Source: Gigaspora margarita (taxonomy: Eukaryota; Glomeromycota; Glomeromycetes; Diversisporales; Gigasporaceae). Taken from it: DNA of 64,000 nt. The notes beneath the pieces were generated by a model. That model ran no database searches. It was not told the origin of the DNA and saw nothing but the letters and a program-made list of their open reading frames with translations. The stretch spans positions 39,234-103,233 of the forward strand of contig WTPW01002252.1 in assembly GCA_009809945.1 (NCBI GenBank). Direction: 5' to 3'. Shown here one piece after another: positions 48,001-58,903 of this stretch; position 1 is the stretch's first letter; every line of letters begins with the position of its first letter. The translations under genes and the position numbers were made by a program.

Positions 48001-50425
48001 TTCGATATTTGTTCCATGCAGCCCGTTTGATGAGAAATCTGTAGCTCTTGCTCTATAGCCAAGTGAAGTATCATTCTGAATTCTACATAGCAAGGGATCA
48101 TAAAAGATCCTCCATACGAGTGGCGAGATAACTTCACCCTGATCCATGCCATCACCCGCACAAAACTCTTCTGTTAAACCAAAATGTGTGATGATTCGCA
48201 TACGTCTATTTATAAAGAGGTTGATAATAAATTTTTGCAATATTTCTGGAATTTTGATTCTTCTTAGTGCAAGATTTAGCATTTCTAAACTGACAGAATC
48301 AAATGCTTTTTTCATATCTTGAAACAGCAGCCACATTTCATGTCCCTTCTCTTCCACCTCCTCAATAAGTGTGCTTAACATAAATATCGGATCCTCAGTT
48401 GAGTCCTCTGGTAACCCAGCAAAATTTGGGCCCTTAGAATATTCTTGTCTTTAATTATTCTTCTCAATCGTTTTGTTAAGATTCTGCTTACACACTTCTG
48501 AAATACATCTAGCAGAGCTATTAGACGCACTTTGTTTAACTCGAAATTCCAGTCCTCCCCTTTAGGTATTGTGTAAATTTGTGCTACCTTCCATTTACTT
48601 GGAATGGTTCCGGAGACTAGACACAAGTTGGCAAAATTCGCAAAAATTATCTGTGTTTTTGTATCTGCTTGCACAATTAAGGGATAAACAATGTTCGATA
48701 TACCCGCTGCTGATTCCGCTTTAACCTCTTTTAACATATTTTGCCATTCTTCTAGTTCACCAAATCTAGAGTCGAATCATACCAGTTTTCTTGTACTTCA
48801 ATTACTGGGCTGTATACTGCTTTCCAATCCTCAGTCATATATTCTATCTTTGGACATCTTTCTCTGAACTGCCCTTTGAAATGATCTTTTGTATCTAGTA
48901 AAACCTCAGAAGGGGCTACCGCAAGTCTGTATTTCAAATTTTCCTTGACTAGAACTCTGTCTAGCCTGACCTTATTAAGTGGCTTTTCCAATAAACTTGC
49001 CAACATCATCCTTTGTTCCTTTATAATCATCTCGCTTCGCCTTTTTATATACCTCTTGATTTCTTTTTCTTTTAGTTTCTGATTCTCCTCTGAGATTCTG
49101 TTTCCTATAGCTTTCCACCAAAGAATTGCACTTTCTATCCAACTCTGCAATGAAGTTAACTTGAACATACTAATGTTACATTCAGCTTGACGATTAATTA
49201 TTTTCAGTCTTTGGTTCCATTTTTCTACTAAAAGACTCTGCACACCATGATCAGCTTTCCTAATCTCACTAATAAGCCGGCCCAAGCTCATGTACGCTTT
49301 AGATCTGCACTTTTTCCTATTTGGTACTAGTTGCTTTTTTGGTGGTTTGACTACTTTGTTTGGGAGTGAGCTTTCTCCTGATCTGATGATTGCCTTTTCT
49401 ATTATATNCCAGATTTTATCAATTTGATCGTNTCCGTCACTCAATCCTTTTTTAATTTCCTCTGCGTCTTGGCTACAGAGGAATTTTGGAACTTGTGTNT
49501 NTAACNGCTTCCAGAGAATTNACTTGTATTCTTCCCAATTCTCTTTTGATGCCATATCCAAATTCNATATGAGCCTGGTTGTCTGCTTTTCTTCCNAAGC
49601 ATACTCNTTAATTCGACTAAAACTACTACNCAATCTCAATTGCAAAAGAACCAAACTGTGATCACTTCCTGTTACAGTTTCCATTTCTTCAATCTCTGCT
49701 TTCTCTACACTGTCTTTCAAATTTTCTGAAATCCAGATTTGATTAATTCGAGTTGCTGTACTCCCATTACTCCAAGTAAACTTTTTGCTCTCNCGATTCN
49801 AGTACCTATAAGTGTCTATAAAATTTTGAGATCTTAGCCATGTATGTAGCCTCAATTTCTTACAAATTTTAGTACTGGGTTGTTTGTCTATTGCTGGATT
49901 TACAATGTGATTGAAATCCCCCATGAGCACTATCTGAAACTCTCTTTGCTGCTCTTCTATTTTCTTCTGTATTAATTCTGATGCTTCATGGGCCGTGTTT
50001 TCACCATTTGGAGGTATATATGCCATTATAACCAACAATTTTAGACCCTTTAAGTAAAAATAAACTGCCAAAATATTACTGTTAATTCTCTCAACTCTCC
50101 CAATATGTCTTTCTAGATCCTTATCTACTAAGATTCCTACTCCTGAACCCTTGTGTTTTCCAAATTCTGCACTTGACCAAAAACCCTTAAAACCTGTTCC
50201 ATCCTTCAAAAGAAACTTGGCCTCTCTTTCTTGTAAGTTTGTTTCTGCTATCCCTATTATATTATAAGCATCTTTGTCTGCAAAATGCAGTAAGGAATCG
50301 AGTTTATGATTAAAAGTTTTGAGGCCATTAATATTATGCGCGGCTATAGTGATATTTCTATTTTTAGATTTTTTCCCCGATTCCCTTGTGTGTGTGGCAC
50401 CTAATACTGCTAGAGGTGCTACCAC
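45039..50425 (-). pseudogene. LINE B ORF2: endonuclease-RT-RNase H polyprotein, broken
   Basis: The endonuclease (50360-49660) shows AAHNINGL, AETNL, AYIPPN, GDFNHI and SDHSLVLLQL. The usual IDxIW is INQIWIS here, replacing a conserved Asp. The reverse transcriptase has motif A QDMKKAFDSV (near 48310), motif B DGMDQG and motif C AYADDTTWIA (near 47970). RNase H runs from YMDGS (46404) through RPELVAILGALL, KTDSEVAI and FADQLAKEA. A C-terminal CVLC..H..C zinc segment follows, then a basic tail. Breaks: frameshift near 48765, another near 48432, a scrambled stretch 47175-47553, and a TAG at 46401-46403 directly after YMDGS. No ATG precedes the endonuclease in its frame, so initiation would need coupling to ORF1 or a non-AUG codon. 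Confidence 0.85.
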
Positions 50426-50622
50426 TTTCTTTATTACAACTGGGGCGCCTGTTAGGAGCGATTTGGAGCTATTGCTCCTATATGCCTCCTTTCAATATTA
50501 TCTAATCTTTGTAGGATTTCTTTAAGTATACTGTTGTTTGTTACTGCATTAGTTACCGTTATGTTATGATTTTGATTTTCTTTCCCTTCATAGCGCATAT
50601 TATTGCTTTTCTTTTTTGGTTC

Positions 50623-51786
50623 TTACTTTTGGTCCACAACTTTATGTATATGGTTTCCTTGTGGCTGATTCGACATAATAAAACTTTCTTTGCCTTTCTT
50701 CCAGCTAAAATTGCTTTCTTCAACACTTTTGGGCTCCATATTATTACTTGCTTCTGCATATACTTCAGCCCTCTGTATTCCTTGGTTAAGAAAACCTCTT
50801 CCATTTATCCATTCCAATTTAGTATCATAATACCATACTGTACTGCTAAGGGCATTGTCCAAATCCTCCTTTGACCCAAAGTAGATGCTTGCCGTTCCTC
50901 TTTGATTTCCATTACTATTATATAAAATATATACTGCCTTTGCTTTACATGATTTAAGCTAACGTAAGAGAGCTGACTCAATAGTTGACTTAGGCACATT
51001 TTTTAAAATTGCCTTAAATTTGCTTCTTTCTACTAGAGTTTCCCTGTCGAACCTGCCTTGAGTTAACCTGAGCATCTTGTCCTTTTCAAAGTGAACCGCC
51101 CATGCTGCTTGTAAAAAAGAAGCTTTCCTATCATCTTTTGGTTCCAACTCAATATACAATGCTTTAGACTTTCCTGCCNCNATTACTCCATGAATTAATA
51201 CCTTTCCATAAAAGCTTAACGCTTTTTTAATGTATATTGCTCTTGTATATGTTGGTACGTCCCATAGTATCAAACCCAACTTTTCTTTCCTTTTATACGA
51301 GACTGTACTTTGCGAACTTTTTGATATTTGTGCCCAAATAGAGCTACTTATACCTTCTACTTTACTAGTTTCATTACTGGTTTTGTCTACTGACTCTGTC
51401 TTATTGTCTGTGTTCATATCTACTTCCATTTTGCTATGAACTTCTATTTGTTTTATATTTGCAATAATTCTCTCTGTTAAATCGTCTTGTTTCGCAAGCC
51501 CCACACCCTTCGCCTGNATTATCTTGTCTTTAATTTCTTCAGTACNATAATCTGGTACACCGCATTCCGTTATAATTAGAACTTCTTTATTTTCCTCGAT
51601 TTCCTCTTTCTCCTTTTGCTCAAAATCTAATCCATTGACAAGGGCTTCATCTTCCTTACAAATTTCTATTTTTTTCTTTATTTTATACTCTATTCTGTCA
51701 TATGTTTCCATTACATTCCTAATTAAGCAAACTGCAAAAACTTGATTACTTAATCCTAGCCATTTTGCTATACCATATCCTATCAT
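50623..51786 (-). pseudogene. LINE B ORF1: RRM-like nucleic-acid-binding protein, one stop
   Basis: First ATG at 51786 (MIGYGIAKWLG). A charged linker follows, then an RRM-like segment (LGLILWDVPTYTRAIYIKKA ...). A second RNP1-like stretch GTASIYFGSKEDLDNAL lies beyond an in-frame TAG at 50959-50961. The frame is otherwise open to 50623. One amber codon between two well-kept RRM-like halves suggests a recent inactivating mutation. Position upstream of the endonuclease/RT frame fits a LINE ORF1 with RNA-chaperone role. Several N bases leave residues undefined. Confidence 0.7.
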
Positions 51787-51986
51787 GAATAAGCACCCCC
51801 TTTTTTGAAATTTCAAACTCAACGTTCTTGATAACTATCTTATTAAACTTAATAAAAATTTTTTTATTTAAATTTTATAGATCTATAAAATTTAAATAAA
51901 AAAATTTTATTAAGTTTGATAAGATAGTTATCAAGAACGTTGAGTTTGAAATTTCAAAAAAGGGGGTGCTTATTTATGATAGGATA
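51777..51986. repeat. 210-bp near-perfect inverted repeat at the LINE B 5' end
   Basis: Arms of about 105 bp meet at AGATCT (51879-51884) with only a few mismatches. Each arm contains GAACGTTGAGTTTGAAATTT and an ATGATAGGATA start, so the LINE B ORF1 start codon is present in both orientations, head to head. To the right of 51986 the match to LINE B stops at once. Confidence 0.85.
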
Positions 51987-51989
51987 CGG

Positions 51990-52144
51990 TATTTCAGTCT
52001 TTTGGTGATACACCCTGTGCCACCACTTGTAGTTGTTGTTGTACCTCAGCCTCTGAACTCGCAAAAATATTTTTGTATGTTTCTAGTTTCTCCATTTCCA
52101 GGTTCTGTTTTCTAGATCTTTCTATCAAGTGTGTTGAACTAACT
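51990..52144 (-). other. Possible coding fragment, about 50 aa, no start
   Basis: On the minus strand an open stretch after a stop encodes a polar chain with SRKQNLEMEKLETYKN and SSEAEVQQQLQVVAQG, ending PKD and TGA. The composition is coiled-coil-like and looks coding. A TTAG precedes it (possible 3' splice site), so it could be the last exon of a truncated gene or part of a LINE leader. Family not recognised. Confidence 0.3.
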
Positions 52145-52869
52145 TCTAATGGTCAAAATGTAAACACATGACAAATGCCTGTTGTTTGTTGTTTATAATA
52201 TGTATTGTAATGACGTGTATGTATGTTTATACATCTTAATTTGGTTGTATGTTCCAAAAAGGTTTGTTTGTTTGTTTTGATCTGATTATTGTTGTGATGA
52301 GTGATCTGCAGACTGGGGTAAATGCAAATGCCCACTTTTTGTACGAGCAAAATTTTCCTAAAAACCGTTTTAACATTTTATTTCTAAAAATATCATTTCT
52401 TTTAAGTTTTGGTCCTATGAACCTTGTAGTAACTTTATGTGAACTTCCTTTGTTTCTATGAAGCTTGAGTATATATCTTAACAAGAGTTTTTGTAAAATG
52501 CACCAAAATGCTTTAGCAGAAATTTGGCACAATTGATCGACAGAAAGAGTTCGCAAATATTTGTTATTTTTTTGTATTAAAATAAGATCTTGCTTATAAT
52601 TTTATTAGTAATTTAATAAGTTACTATAGAGAGTACACTTTTTTAACAAATTACATGCAAGAATAAAAGCTCAAACTAATTTATCTGTGATCTAAACCTG
52701 GTCAAGACCTACCTAGTTTTGGATAGTTAATATAAAATTTGTTAAAATACTATATTTTATTCAGTTAATAGCTCATAGACAATTGTTCTAAGTGCTATTT
52801 CTAGGAGGGAACAGTGGTTAAAGTTGGTATATAATTAGCTTGGTTGCCTATATAGGTAACTATAGATAC
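52145..52869. other. Spacer, nothing recognised
   Basis: AT-rich, with mixed short frames on both strands and none convincing. Ends at the family A repeat. Confidence 0.35.
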
Positions 52870-53325
52870 CATATATTGCTGAAAATAAGCTACCTCCGAA
52901 AATAAGCTACCCTCTTTCTTTTGGTCAAGAAATGTAAAAATGTCTTTGACCCGAAAATAAGCTACCCCACAATCGATGAAAGTTGCTACATAGTAAAGTC
53001 CAAATTTTACTAAGCAAATCGATTAAAGTCGCTTAAGTAAACTTATCCAAAAGATCAAAATACATATATCTTGAAATTTACAACGAAATTGAAGAACTTT
53101 TTATTAATTGGATTTTAATTTTTATGTTCAACGAAAAGATTAAGATTTTATTAGCAAAATATATTTATTGAACTTAAAAATTAAAAGTCAAATAATGAAA
53201 AGTGCTCCTATTCTGATGAAACTTTCAGGATAGATATAGTTTAGTCTACCAAATAAGTTTACTTAAGTGCTAATTATAGATTTAAATAGTAGAATTTAGA
53301 CTTTACTATGTAACAACTATTGGTG
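52870..53325. mobile_element. Family A palindromic element, third locus
   Basis: Left end holds a tandem of (C/T)GAAAATAAGCTACC. Inner arms GCTACATAGTAAAGTCC (52985) and ACTTTACTATGTAACAAC (53293) are mirrors. The right margin again has CTGAAAATAAGCTACATCAG, followed by the TTTCGTTATATTTCG tract. Same family as 21-542. Confidence 0.6.
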
Positions 53326-53429
53326 ATTGACCAAAAATCGATTTTATCTGAAAATAAGCTACATCAGCAAATTTATAATAGCATAATCTTATGTAAGATC
53401 TTATGAACCGTAATATAAGCAAAATATTA

Positions 53430-53520
53430 CGTAATATATAACGAAATATTTCAAATATCAAAATTTCGTTATATTTCGTTAGAAATTTCGAAAATTATAA
53501 CGAAATATTTCGATCCTCTT
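53430..53520. repeat. AACGAAATATTTCG-type repeat
   Basis: TATAACGAAATATTTCAAAT and ATTTCGTTATATTTCGTTAG alternate in both orientations. Comparable to 2242-2400 and to 55395-55550, each next to a CTGATGTA/CATCAGC junction with family A ends. Confidence 0.5.
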
Positions 53521-53559
53521 TAAACCAAGCTAGGATCAGTAGATCAGTGTAACCTGGAT

Positions 53560-54960
53560 CACGCATTGGACTAATTATTTGAAATAGTTCAAATTTTGTA
53601 CTACAAGATCAGATTCGCTTTTTTGTTTTTGTTTCGTTTCTTTGTTTTTATTTTATTTTTTTTGGTTTTATTTTATAGAAAATTGTATGTGAAGACATGT
53701 CTCCATGGCGACCCTACATATAACAGCCAATCATATTTAGGGTTAGAAAATTTTCATTTGTGTTTTTGTATTATAAAAGTTAGAAAGTTTGTAGGAAATT
53801 TTAATTGGCCAATAATAAGCAACATATTATCTAGTTACATGCTTAATTTTGATTGGCTATTCATATAAAGGGTCTCCATGGAGACATGTCTCCATAAAAT
53901 AACACCCTTATTTTATTTATTTTTTATTTTATTTTTATTTTGGCACTTTACAAGAACATCTTTGCAAGAAAACAACAACTTTTCGAAACCTTGTGCAAAC
54001 CAACCCACTCTGTAACCTGGATTGTGTTGGACTAATTTTTTGAAATAGTTCGATGATGTTCAAATTCTGTACTACAAGATTAGATTAGATCTTTTGTTTA
54101 TAATTAGATCTTCTATTTTGTTTTTTTTTCGCTTTTTGTTTTTTATTTTCGTTCATTTTTTGTTTTCGTTTCATTTTTTTTTTGTTTTCATTTTGTTTTT
54201 TTTTTTATTTATTTATTTTTTATTTTTTTTCATTTTATTTTTATTTTGGCATTTTACAAGAACACTTTGCAAGAACACACAACCGATGTCTCCAGCAATT
54301 TCTAAATTTCCAAGAACGCTTCTTTAAAGAAATAAAGGTTTAGTTAGGACTTTATTTATTTTTTCATTTGACATAATTTGTTTTTGTTTTTTTTTTTTTT
54401 TTTAAATTTGTTTATTAATTTATTTTATTCCGGCACTTTGCAAGAAAAGAACCCTTACTTCCTGGCACTTTGCAAGAAAACCAACTCAGACTTTTTTGGC
54501 ACTACGCGACTTTTTTGGCATTTTGCAAGAACATTAACCCAACTTTCGAATTTGCAAGAACGTGAACTCTTACTTTAGAGAAATGAAGATTTGGGGCTTT
54601 GTTTATTTTTTTTTATATTAGTTTGCTTACATGTTTTGTTTTTTCATTTGTTTTTTTTTTTACTTATTTTTTTTTATTTTTATTTATTATTTATTCCTGA
54701 CTTCTTCGACATTTTGCGACTTTTTCTGGATTTTACAAGAACACCAGCTTAACTCCTCTGGCACTTTGCAAGAACATACTAGATTTCTCCGGCAATTTGC
54801 AAGAACACTAACACTTCTGAGAAATGTTTTTTTATTTTTTGAAGTATTTAGAAAAAGAGAACAAAATGAAGATTATAGCCAAAACAAAAGAAATAGCCAA
54901 AGCAAAGACGATAGAAAACAAAGAAGTGAAGATAATAGCTAACTTTGGAATGAGCGAAAA
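53560..54960 (+). repeat. Low-complexity tract with a reiterated GGCACTTTGCAAGAACA motif
   Basis: At least ten variants of GGCACTTTGCAAGAACA (for example near 53941, 54245, 54433, 54462, 54518, 54757 and 54790) are separated by T-rich runs of the TTTTGTTTTCATTTT kind and by AGAAATGAAGATTTGGGGC-like repeats. A duplicated AAATTCTGTACTACAAGAT-like block precedes it (53595 and 54063). The tract ends in a purine-rich GAAGATTATAGCCAAAACAA stretch. T-rich runs produce long hydrophobic frames that are not genes. Probably the body of an uncharacterised repetitive element. Confidence 0.6.
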
Positions 54961-54967
54961 TAAGTGT

Positions 54968-55100
54968 ATAGGGTTAGTTTTTTGTATATAGTAATAGAAT
55001 TAGATGCAACGAAGTGCGAAAGTAGTTTAAAATAGGGCTATTTTTTTGTATATAGTAATAGAAATAGAAGCAATGAAGTGCGAAAGTAGTTTAAAATATT
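54968..55100. repeat. Two tandem copies of a ~66-bp unit
   Basis: Both copies read TTTTTTGTATATAGTAATAG, then AAT/AGAAGCAA-GAAGTGCGAA and AGTAGTTTAAAATA. A few substitutions separate them. Confidence 0.65.
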
Positions 55101-55630
55101 TGTAATAATGTAAATAATACTAATAATGTAATATATAATAAAGTATGTAATATTAATTAAAAATGTATATTTAATAAATGTAAAATATAATGTATAATAA
55201 TAATAAATAAATATAAAATTTTATATTAAATTGCGATACTGTGCGAAAAATCTGTAAAAAAGCGTGATTATGTGAATATGTATATCGTTAATTTATTTTT
55301 TAAAAATTTTGAAAATTCAGAAAACAATGCAAAACAATGTGAAATTATCACATAATATGCAAACTATTACCTCCTGCGACCCTTTTTTTTTGTTGATTTA
55401 TTTCGCAATATATTTTGAAATATTTCGAAATAATAACCATAATTTTACCGTAATATAACGTAATATATTATATAATAAATCGTATCAAACGTAAGATTTT
55501 TGTTATATTACGGGCCGTAATATCTTACGTAAAATTACGTATATATAATTCGCTGATGTACCCCCAGATTTTTTGTGTCCAAAATGGTCCAAAAAAGGTA
55601 GCTTATTTTTGGACACATACAGTATATGCG
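55101..55630. repeat. AT-rich repeat with TTTCGAAATA block and family A right end
   Basis: TGTAATATATAATAAAG-like runs are followed by ATATTTTGAAATATTTCGAA and TTACGTAAAATTACG. GCTGATGTACCCCC then leads to TAGCTTATTTTTGGACACAT and ACAGTA, a variant family A terminus. Nothing coding. Confidence 0.45.
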
Positions 55631-56423
55631 CTACATTTGTAATATTGTAAAGATATAGGATTGGGATCTGAAATAGAATATGAAATATTTTTAAACTATC
55701 TATATTAAGCAAACTTGAAGCAGTAAGGTTTTCATAGCTATTAATATATTGAGTCAGAGATTTGAAAAAGAGCTTGTATTATAATCTGTGAAGCTACTTT
55801 TGTAAAAAGGTTAGATAGGCAAAGATGTAAATTTTGAATAAGATATAATAGAATCAAACCTTTAAAAATAGTATTAAGGTAATAGAGAACAAATATGAAA
55901 GGCTGTGCACTAAATAAAGGGTGCTAATATATAGTGTTAATGGGATTAGCAATTGATAAAATAGATAAGTCTGGGTCGATTTTGTTAACTATATCCTGTA
56001 TAAATGTAAGAATAATCTGGTTAAGTAATTGTATATTGGGGCATGTAAGCCAATAGTTTGAGGAGTCCAGGTCTTTATAGTCAAAATAGTAGATACTTGA
56101 AAAGAGGTTGGAATATATTTGGTAAAAGTGGGCATGAGTAGGTAATTTATTAAGAAATAATTTGATTTTGAAGGCTTTTGAGATATTTAGTTTAAAGTTG
56201 GTAATATTGTAGTGTACTTTTTGATTGCTATTTAGATATGACCAGGTAGAGTACCAATTAATATAGTGTGTAAAGTTAAACTATTTATTTGTTCAGTATT
56301 GAAATAACTACACAGCTGCAATATGTACATTGCAGATATTTTTAATAAATTTTCTAATTGTCTGCTTGATATAAGCATTTTTATATGAGAGGATATGGTA
56401 GAGTTAAATATTTTAGTATAGTT

Positions 56424-56591
56424 AGGGGCGTGCCATTTATTATATAATATTTTTTACTTAGTAGCTACCCTCATCCATGTATAGTGTGATCACTTTATCT
56501 AATTCAAATTGGTTAGTATAATATATAGATGTGATCACTATCTCTGACCATGTATCTATGGTAAAAATTATATAATAAATGGCATGCCCCT
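56424..56591. mobile_element. 168-bp MITE inside the LINE relic
   Basis: Inverted ends AGGGGCGTGCCATTTATTAT and ATAATAAATGGCATGCCCCT, with an inner GTGTGATCACTTT / AGATGTGATCACTAT pair. TTA-like bases flank both sides. Confidence 0.75.
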
Positions 56592-57309
56592 TAAAAGAAA
56601 GCTAGAAAGATGTATTATATTGTCTAGCTAAAGAATTTATAGGATTGTTAAAAGGATCATTAGCATGAACTTGAACTTTGCTTATTGTGAAACTAATATT
56701 GTAAAATTTGATTATTCCAAGAAGGTTATGCCAAATTGGCCATGCCAAAATTTGAACTTTTTTGAGATATTACTACTAAATCTAGTTAGTTTGTTGTATT
56801 TGAAGATAATTAATTGTAAATTAGTAAATATTTGTACTATAGAATTGCATAGTATAGTTAAGATTGCTAAAAGAATTACAATTAGTTTCACATTATATGA
56901 TGAGGACCAGTTGGCTAGTTTAGCTAAAGACCTTTGTAAAATCTGATTGTCTAGGAGCTGTACTCAGCCAATTCCTATTAAACATTGATTTGATTCAATG
57001 TTTTTAACTAAGCCATCCATATAAAATATAAATGCAGATTTATTTGAGTTCTGGTTTGCTAGAGCTAGTATCTATAAGAAGCAGTATTGGCCAATTTGTA
57101 AATCATAATATAAATTTTTTAAAAGATCATAATCATATAGTTGTTAAATTATATAATTCATATAATTAAAATCATATGATATATAATTACTTGTCATATG
57201 ATTGTTATGATCATAATTTCATTATGATATGATTAATAGTCATATGATATATATATAGAACTTAAAGAAATTTTATTTAGAAGAATATATAAAACAAGAT
57301 CTAATCGAC

Positions 57310-58005
57310 TTTTGGTTAGTTGCCAATAATCATTATATAGTAAAGTCTAAATTTTACTATGTAAATCGATTATTAGCACTTAAATAAACTTGTATGGGAG
57401 ACTAAACTATACATATTATGAAAGTTTTATCGAAATAAAAATACTTTTATTATTTGATTTTAATTTTGAATAAATGCATTTGTCACTCCTATAACACATT
57501 TATTTGTCACTGCCAATAAGGCTATATTAATGTTAAAGTAGAATTAGATTAAAATTAAAATTAAAATTAATACAGAATTGTGAGGGGATTATTTTTTGTT
57601 AGAAGTGCAATAGGTATTATCTTAGTAAAATTTTGAGTTATAAATAAAATAGTAACAAATAAGCATATTACGAGGGCGACAAATAGATTTCTCTTTTAAT
57701 TTTTACATTCAATAAATATATTTTGTTAATAAAATTTTAATCTTATCACTAAAAGTAAAAATTAAAATCCAATTAATAAAAAGTTATCCAAATTGTTATA
57801 AATTTTAGAGTATACGTATTTTAATCTCCTAAATAAGTTTACTTAAGCAACTTTAATTGATTTACTTAGTAAAGTTTGAACTTTACTATGTAGCAACTTT
57901 CATCGATTATATGGTAGCTTATTTTGGGTTAAAGATGTTTTTGAGTTTTTTGACCAATAAATAGAGTATCTTATTTCAGAGATGGCTTATTTTTAGCAAT
58001 ATAGG
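57310..58005. mobile_element. Family A palindromic element, fourth locus
   Basis: Arms AGTAAAGTCTAAATTTTACT (57341) and AGTAAAGTTTGAACTTTACT (57870), with mirrored AGTTTACTTAAGC on the inner side and GGCTTATTTTTAGCAATAT at the right end. A different sequence (about 57480-57690, with ATTTGTCACTCCTATAACAC) seems to be inserted near the centre. Confidence 0.6.
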
Positions 58006-58198
58006 GTAAACAAACTATAAATAATGGCCAAAAAAAAAAAACTAGTAACCTAAATTAAAGTTTTCTTTTAGCATTACTATAAAGATTTTATTAGTTATCT
58101 ATATAACTAAAAGTTATAGATCATATATGCTTGCATGATCTATGACTAGTCATATAGATCATATTGGTTATATAATGTTATAGATCATATATACTTAC

Positions 58199-58483
58199 TA
58201 GGGTTCCTCAAATTCAAATCAAATCAAATATTGGACCAATTTGAATTTGATCAACTCAAATTGATCCTGATTTGAATTTGATTTGAACCAAATATTTGGA
58301 TTTGAATTTGATTTGAATTTGAATTTTTAATAGTAATTTTCAAATCAAATCAAATATTTGTCAAATCAAATCAAATTTGGCCAGATTTGAATTTGATCAA
58401 ATCAAATATAGTCAAATTTGAATTTGAATTTGATCAATATTTGATTCAAATATTTGAAGATCAAATCAAATTGCGGAACCCTA
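58199..58483. mobile_element. hAT-like element built of TTTGAATTTGAT repeats
   Basis: Ends TAGGGTTCC and GGAACCCTA, flanked by ATACTTAC (58191-58198) and ATACTCAC (58484-58491), an 8-bp duplication with one mismatch. The interior is almost entirely CAAATCAAAT / ATTTGAATTTG in both orientations and would fold into a long hairpin. Third member of the TAGGG class. Confidence 0.8.
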
Positions 58484-58903
58484 ATACTCACAAAATGACT
58501 AAATGATCTATGATAGTCATATAGATCATATTGGTTATATATGTTATTGTCAATAATGATAAGAAGGACTCATTTTGAAAAAAGAGTTGTAGTACAAAAA
58601 AGTCTATAATGTGTATAGCTAGAGGTATAGAAATTGTAAATTAATATTTGATAGCTGTTAAAAAAATAAGATCTAGATAATTTGCATTAAAGCTAAGCTA
58701 ATAGTTTAGCTGAACTCTGCTATAAAATTTGATAGAAAGTACTACTGAAACTTCAATAGCACATACTAATAGTATCTATTTAGAATTGAGAGTACATCCT
58801 GAGCAAAGAGCACAGAAAGTTTGAAGAAATAGATATAGTTGTAAGTAATCTAAGTTTATATTCAAGTTCTAGTATGTAATAGATATAATATTAAAATAGA
58901 AAA

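Larger units (their letters stand above)
44795..51840 (-). mobile_element. LINE B: APE-type non-LTR retrotransposon, minus strand, decayed
   Basis: On the minus strand: ORF1 (51786-50623), ORF2 (50425-45039), then a 3' UTR with CTAATAAATATAGAGC and an A tail at the edge of the N gap. It differs from LINE A in ORF1 type (RRM-like) and carries a clear RNase H domain. ORF2 has at least three frameshifts and an internal stop; ORF1 has one stop. The 5' end lies inside a 210-bp inverted repeat (51777-51986). Single N bases are concentrated in the endonuclease and ORF1 regions. The copy is inactive as written. Confidence 0.85.

Noticed and set aside
53596-54942. Several Phe/Leu-rich frames that look like membrane proteins
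   Set aside because: Hydrophobicity comes from T-rich low-complexity DNA and the reiterated GGCACTTTGCAAGAACA motif; no conserved domain.
56665-56946. 93-codon plus-strand frame
   Set aside because: Antisense to a decayed LINE RNase H region that makes better sense on the minus strand.
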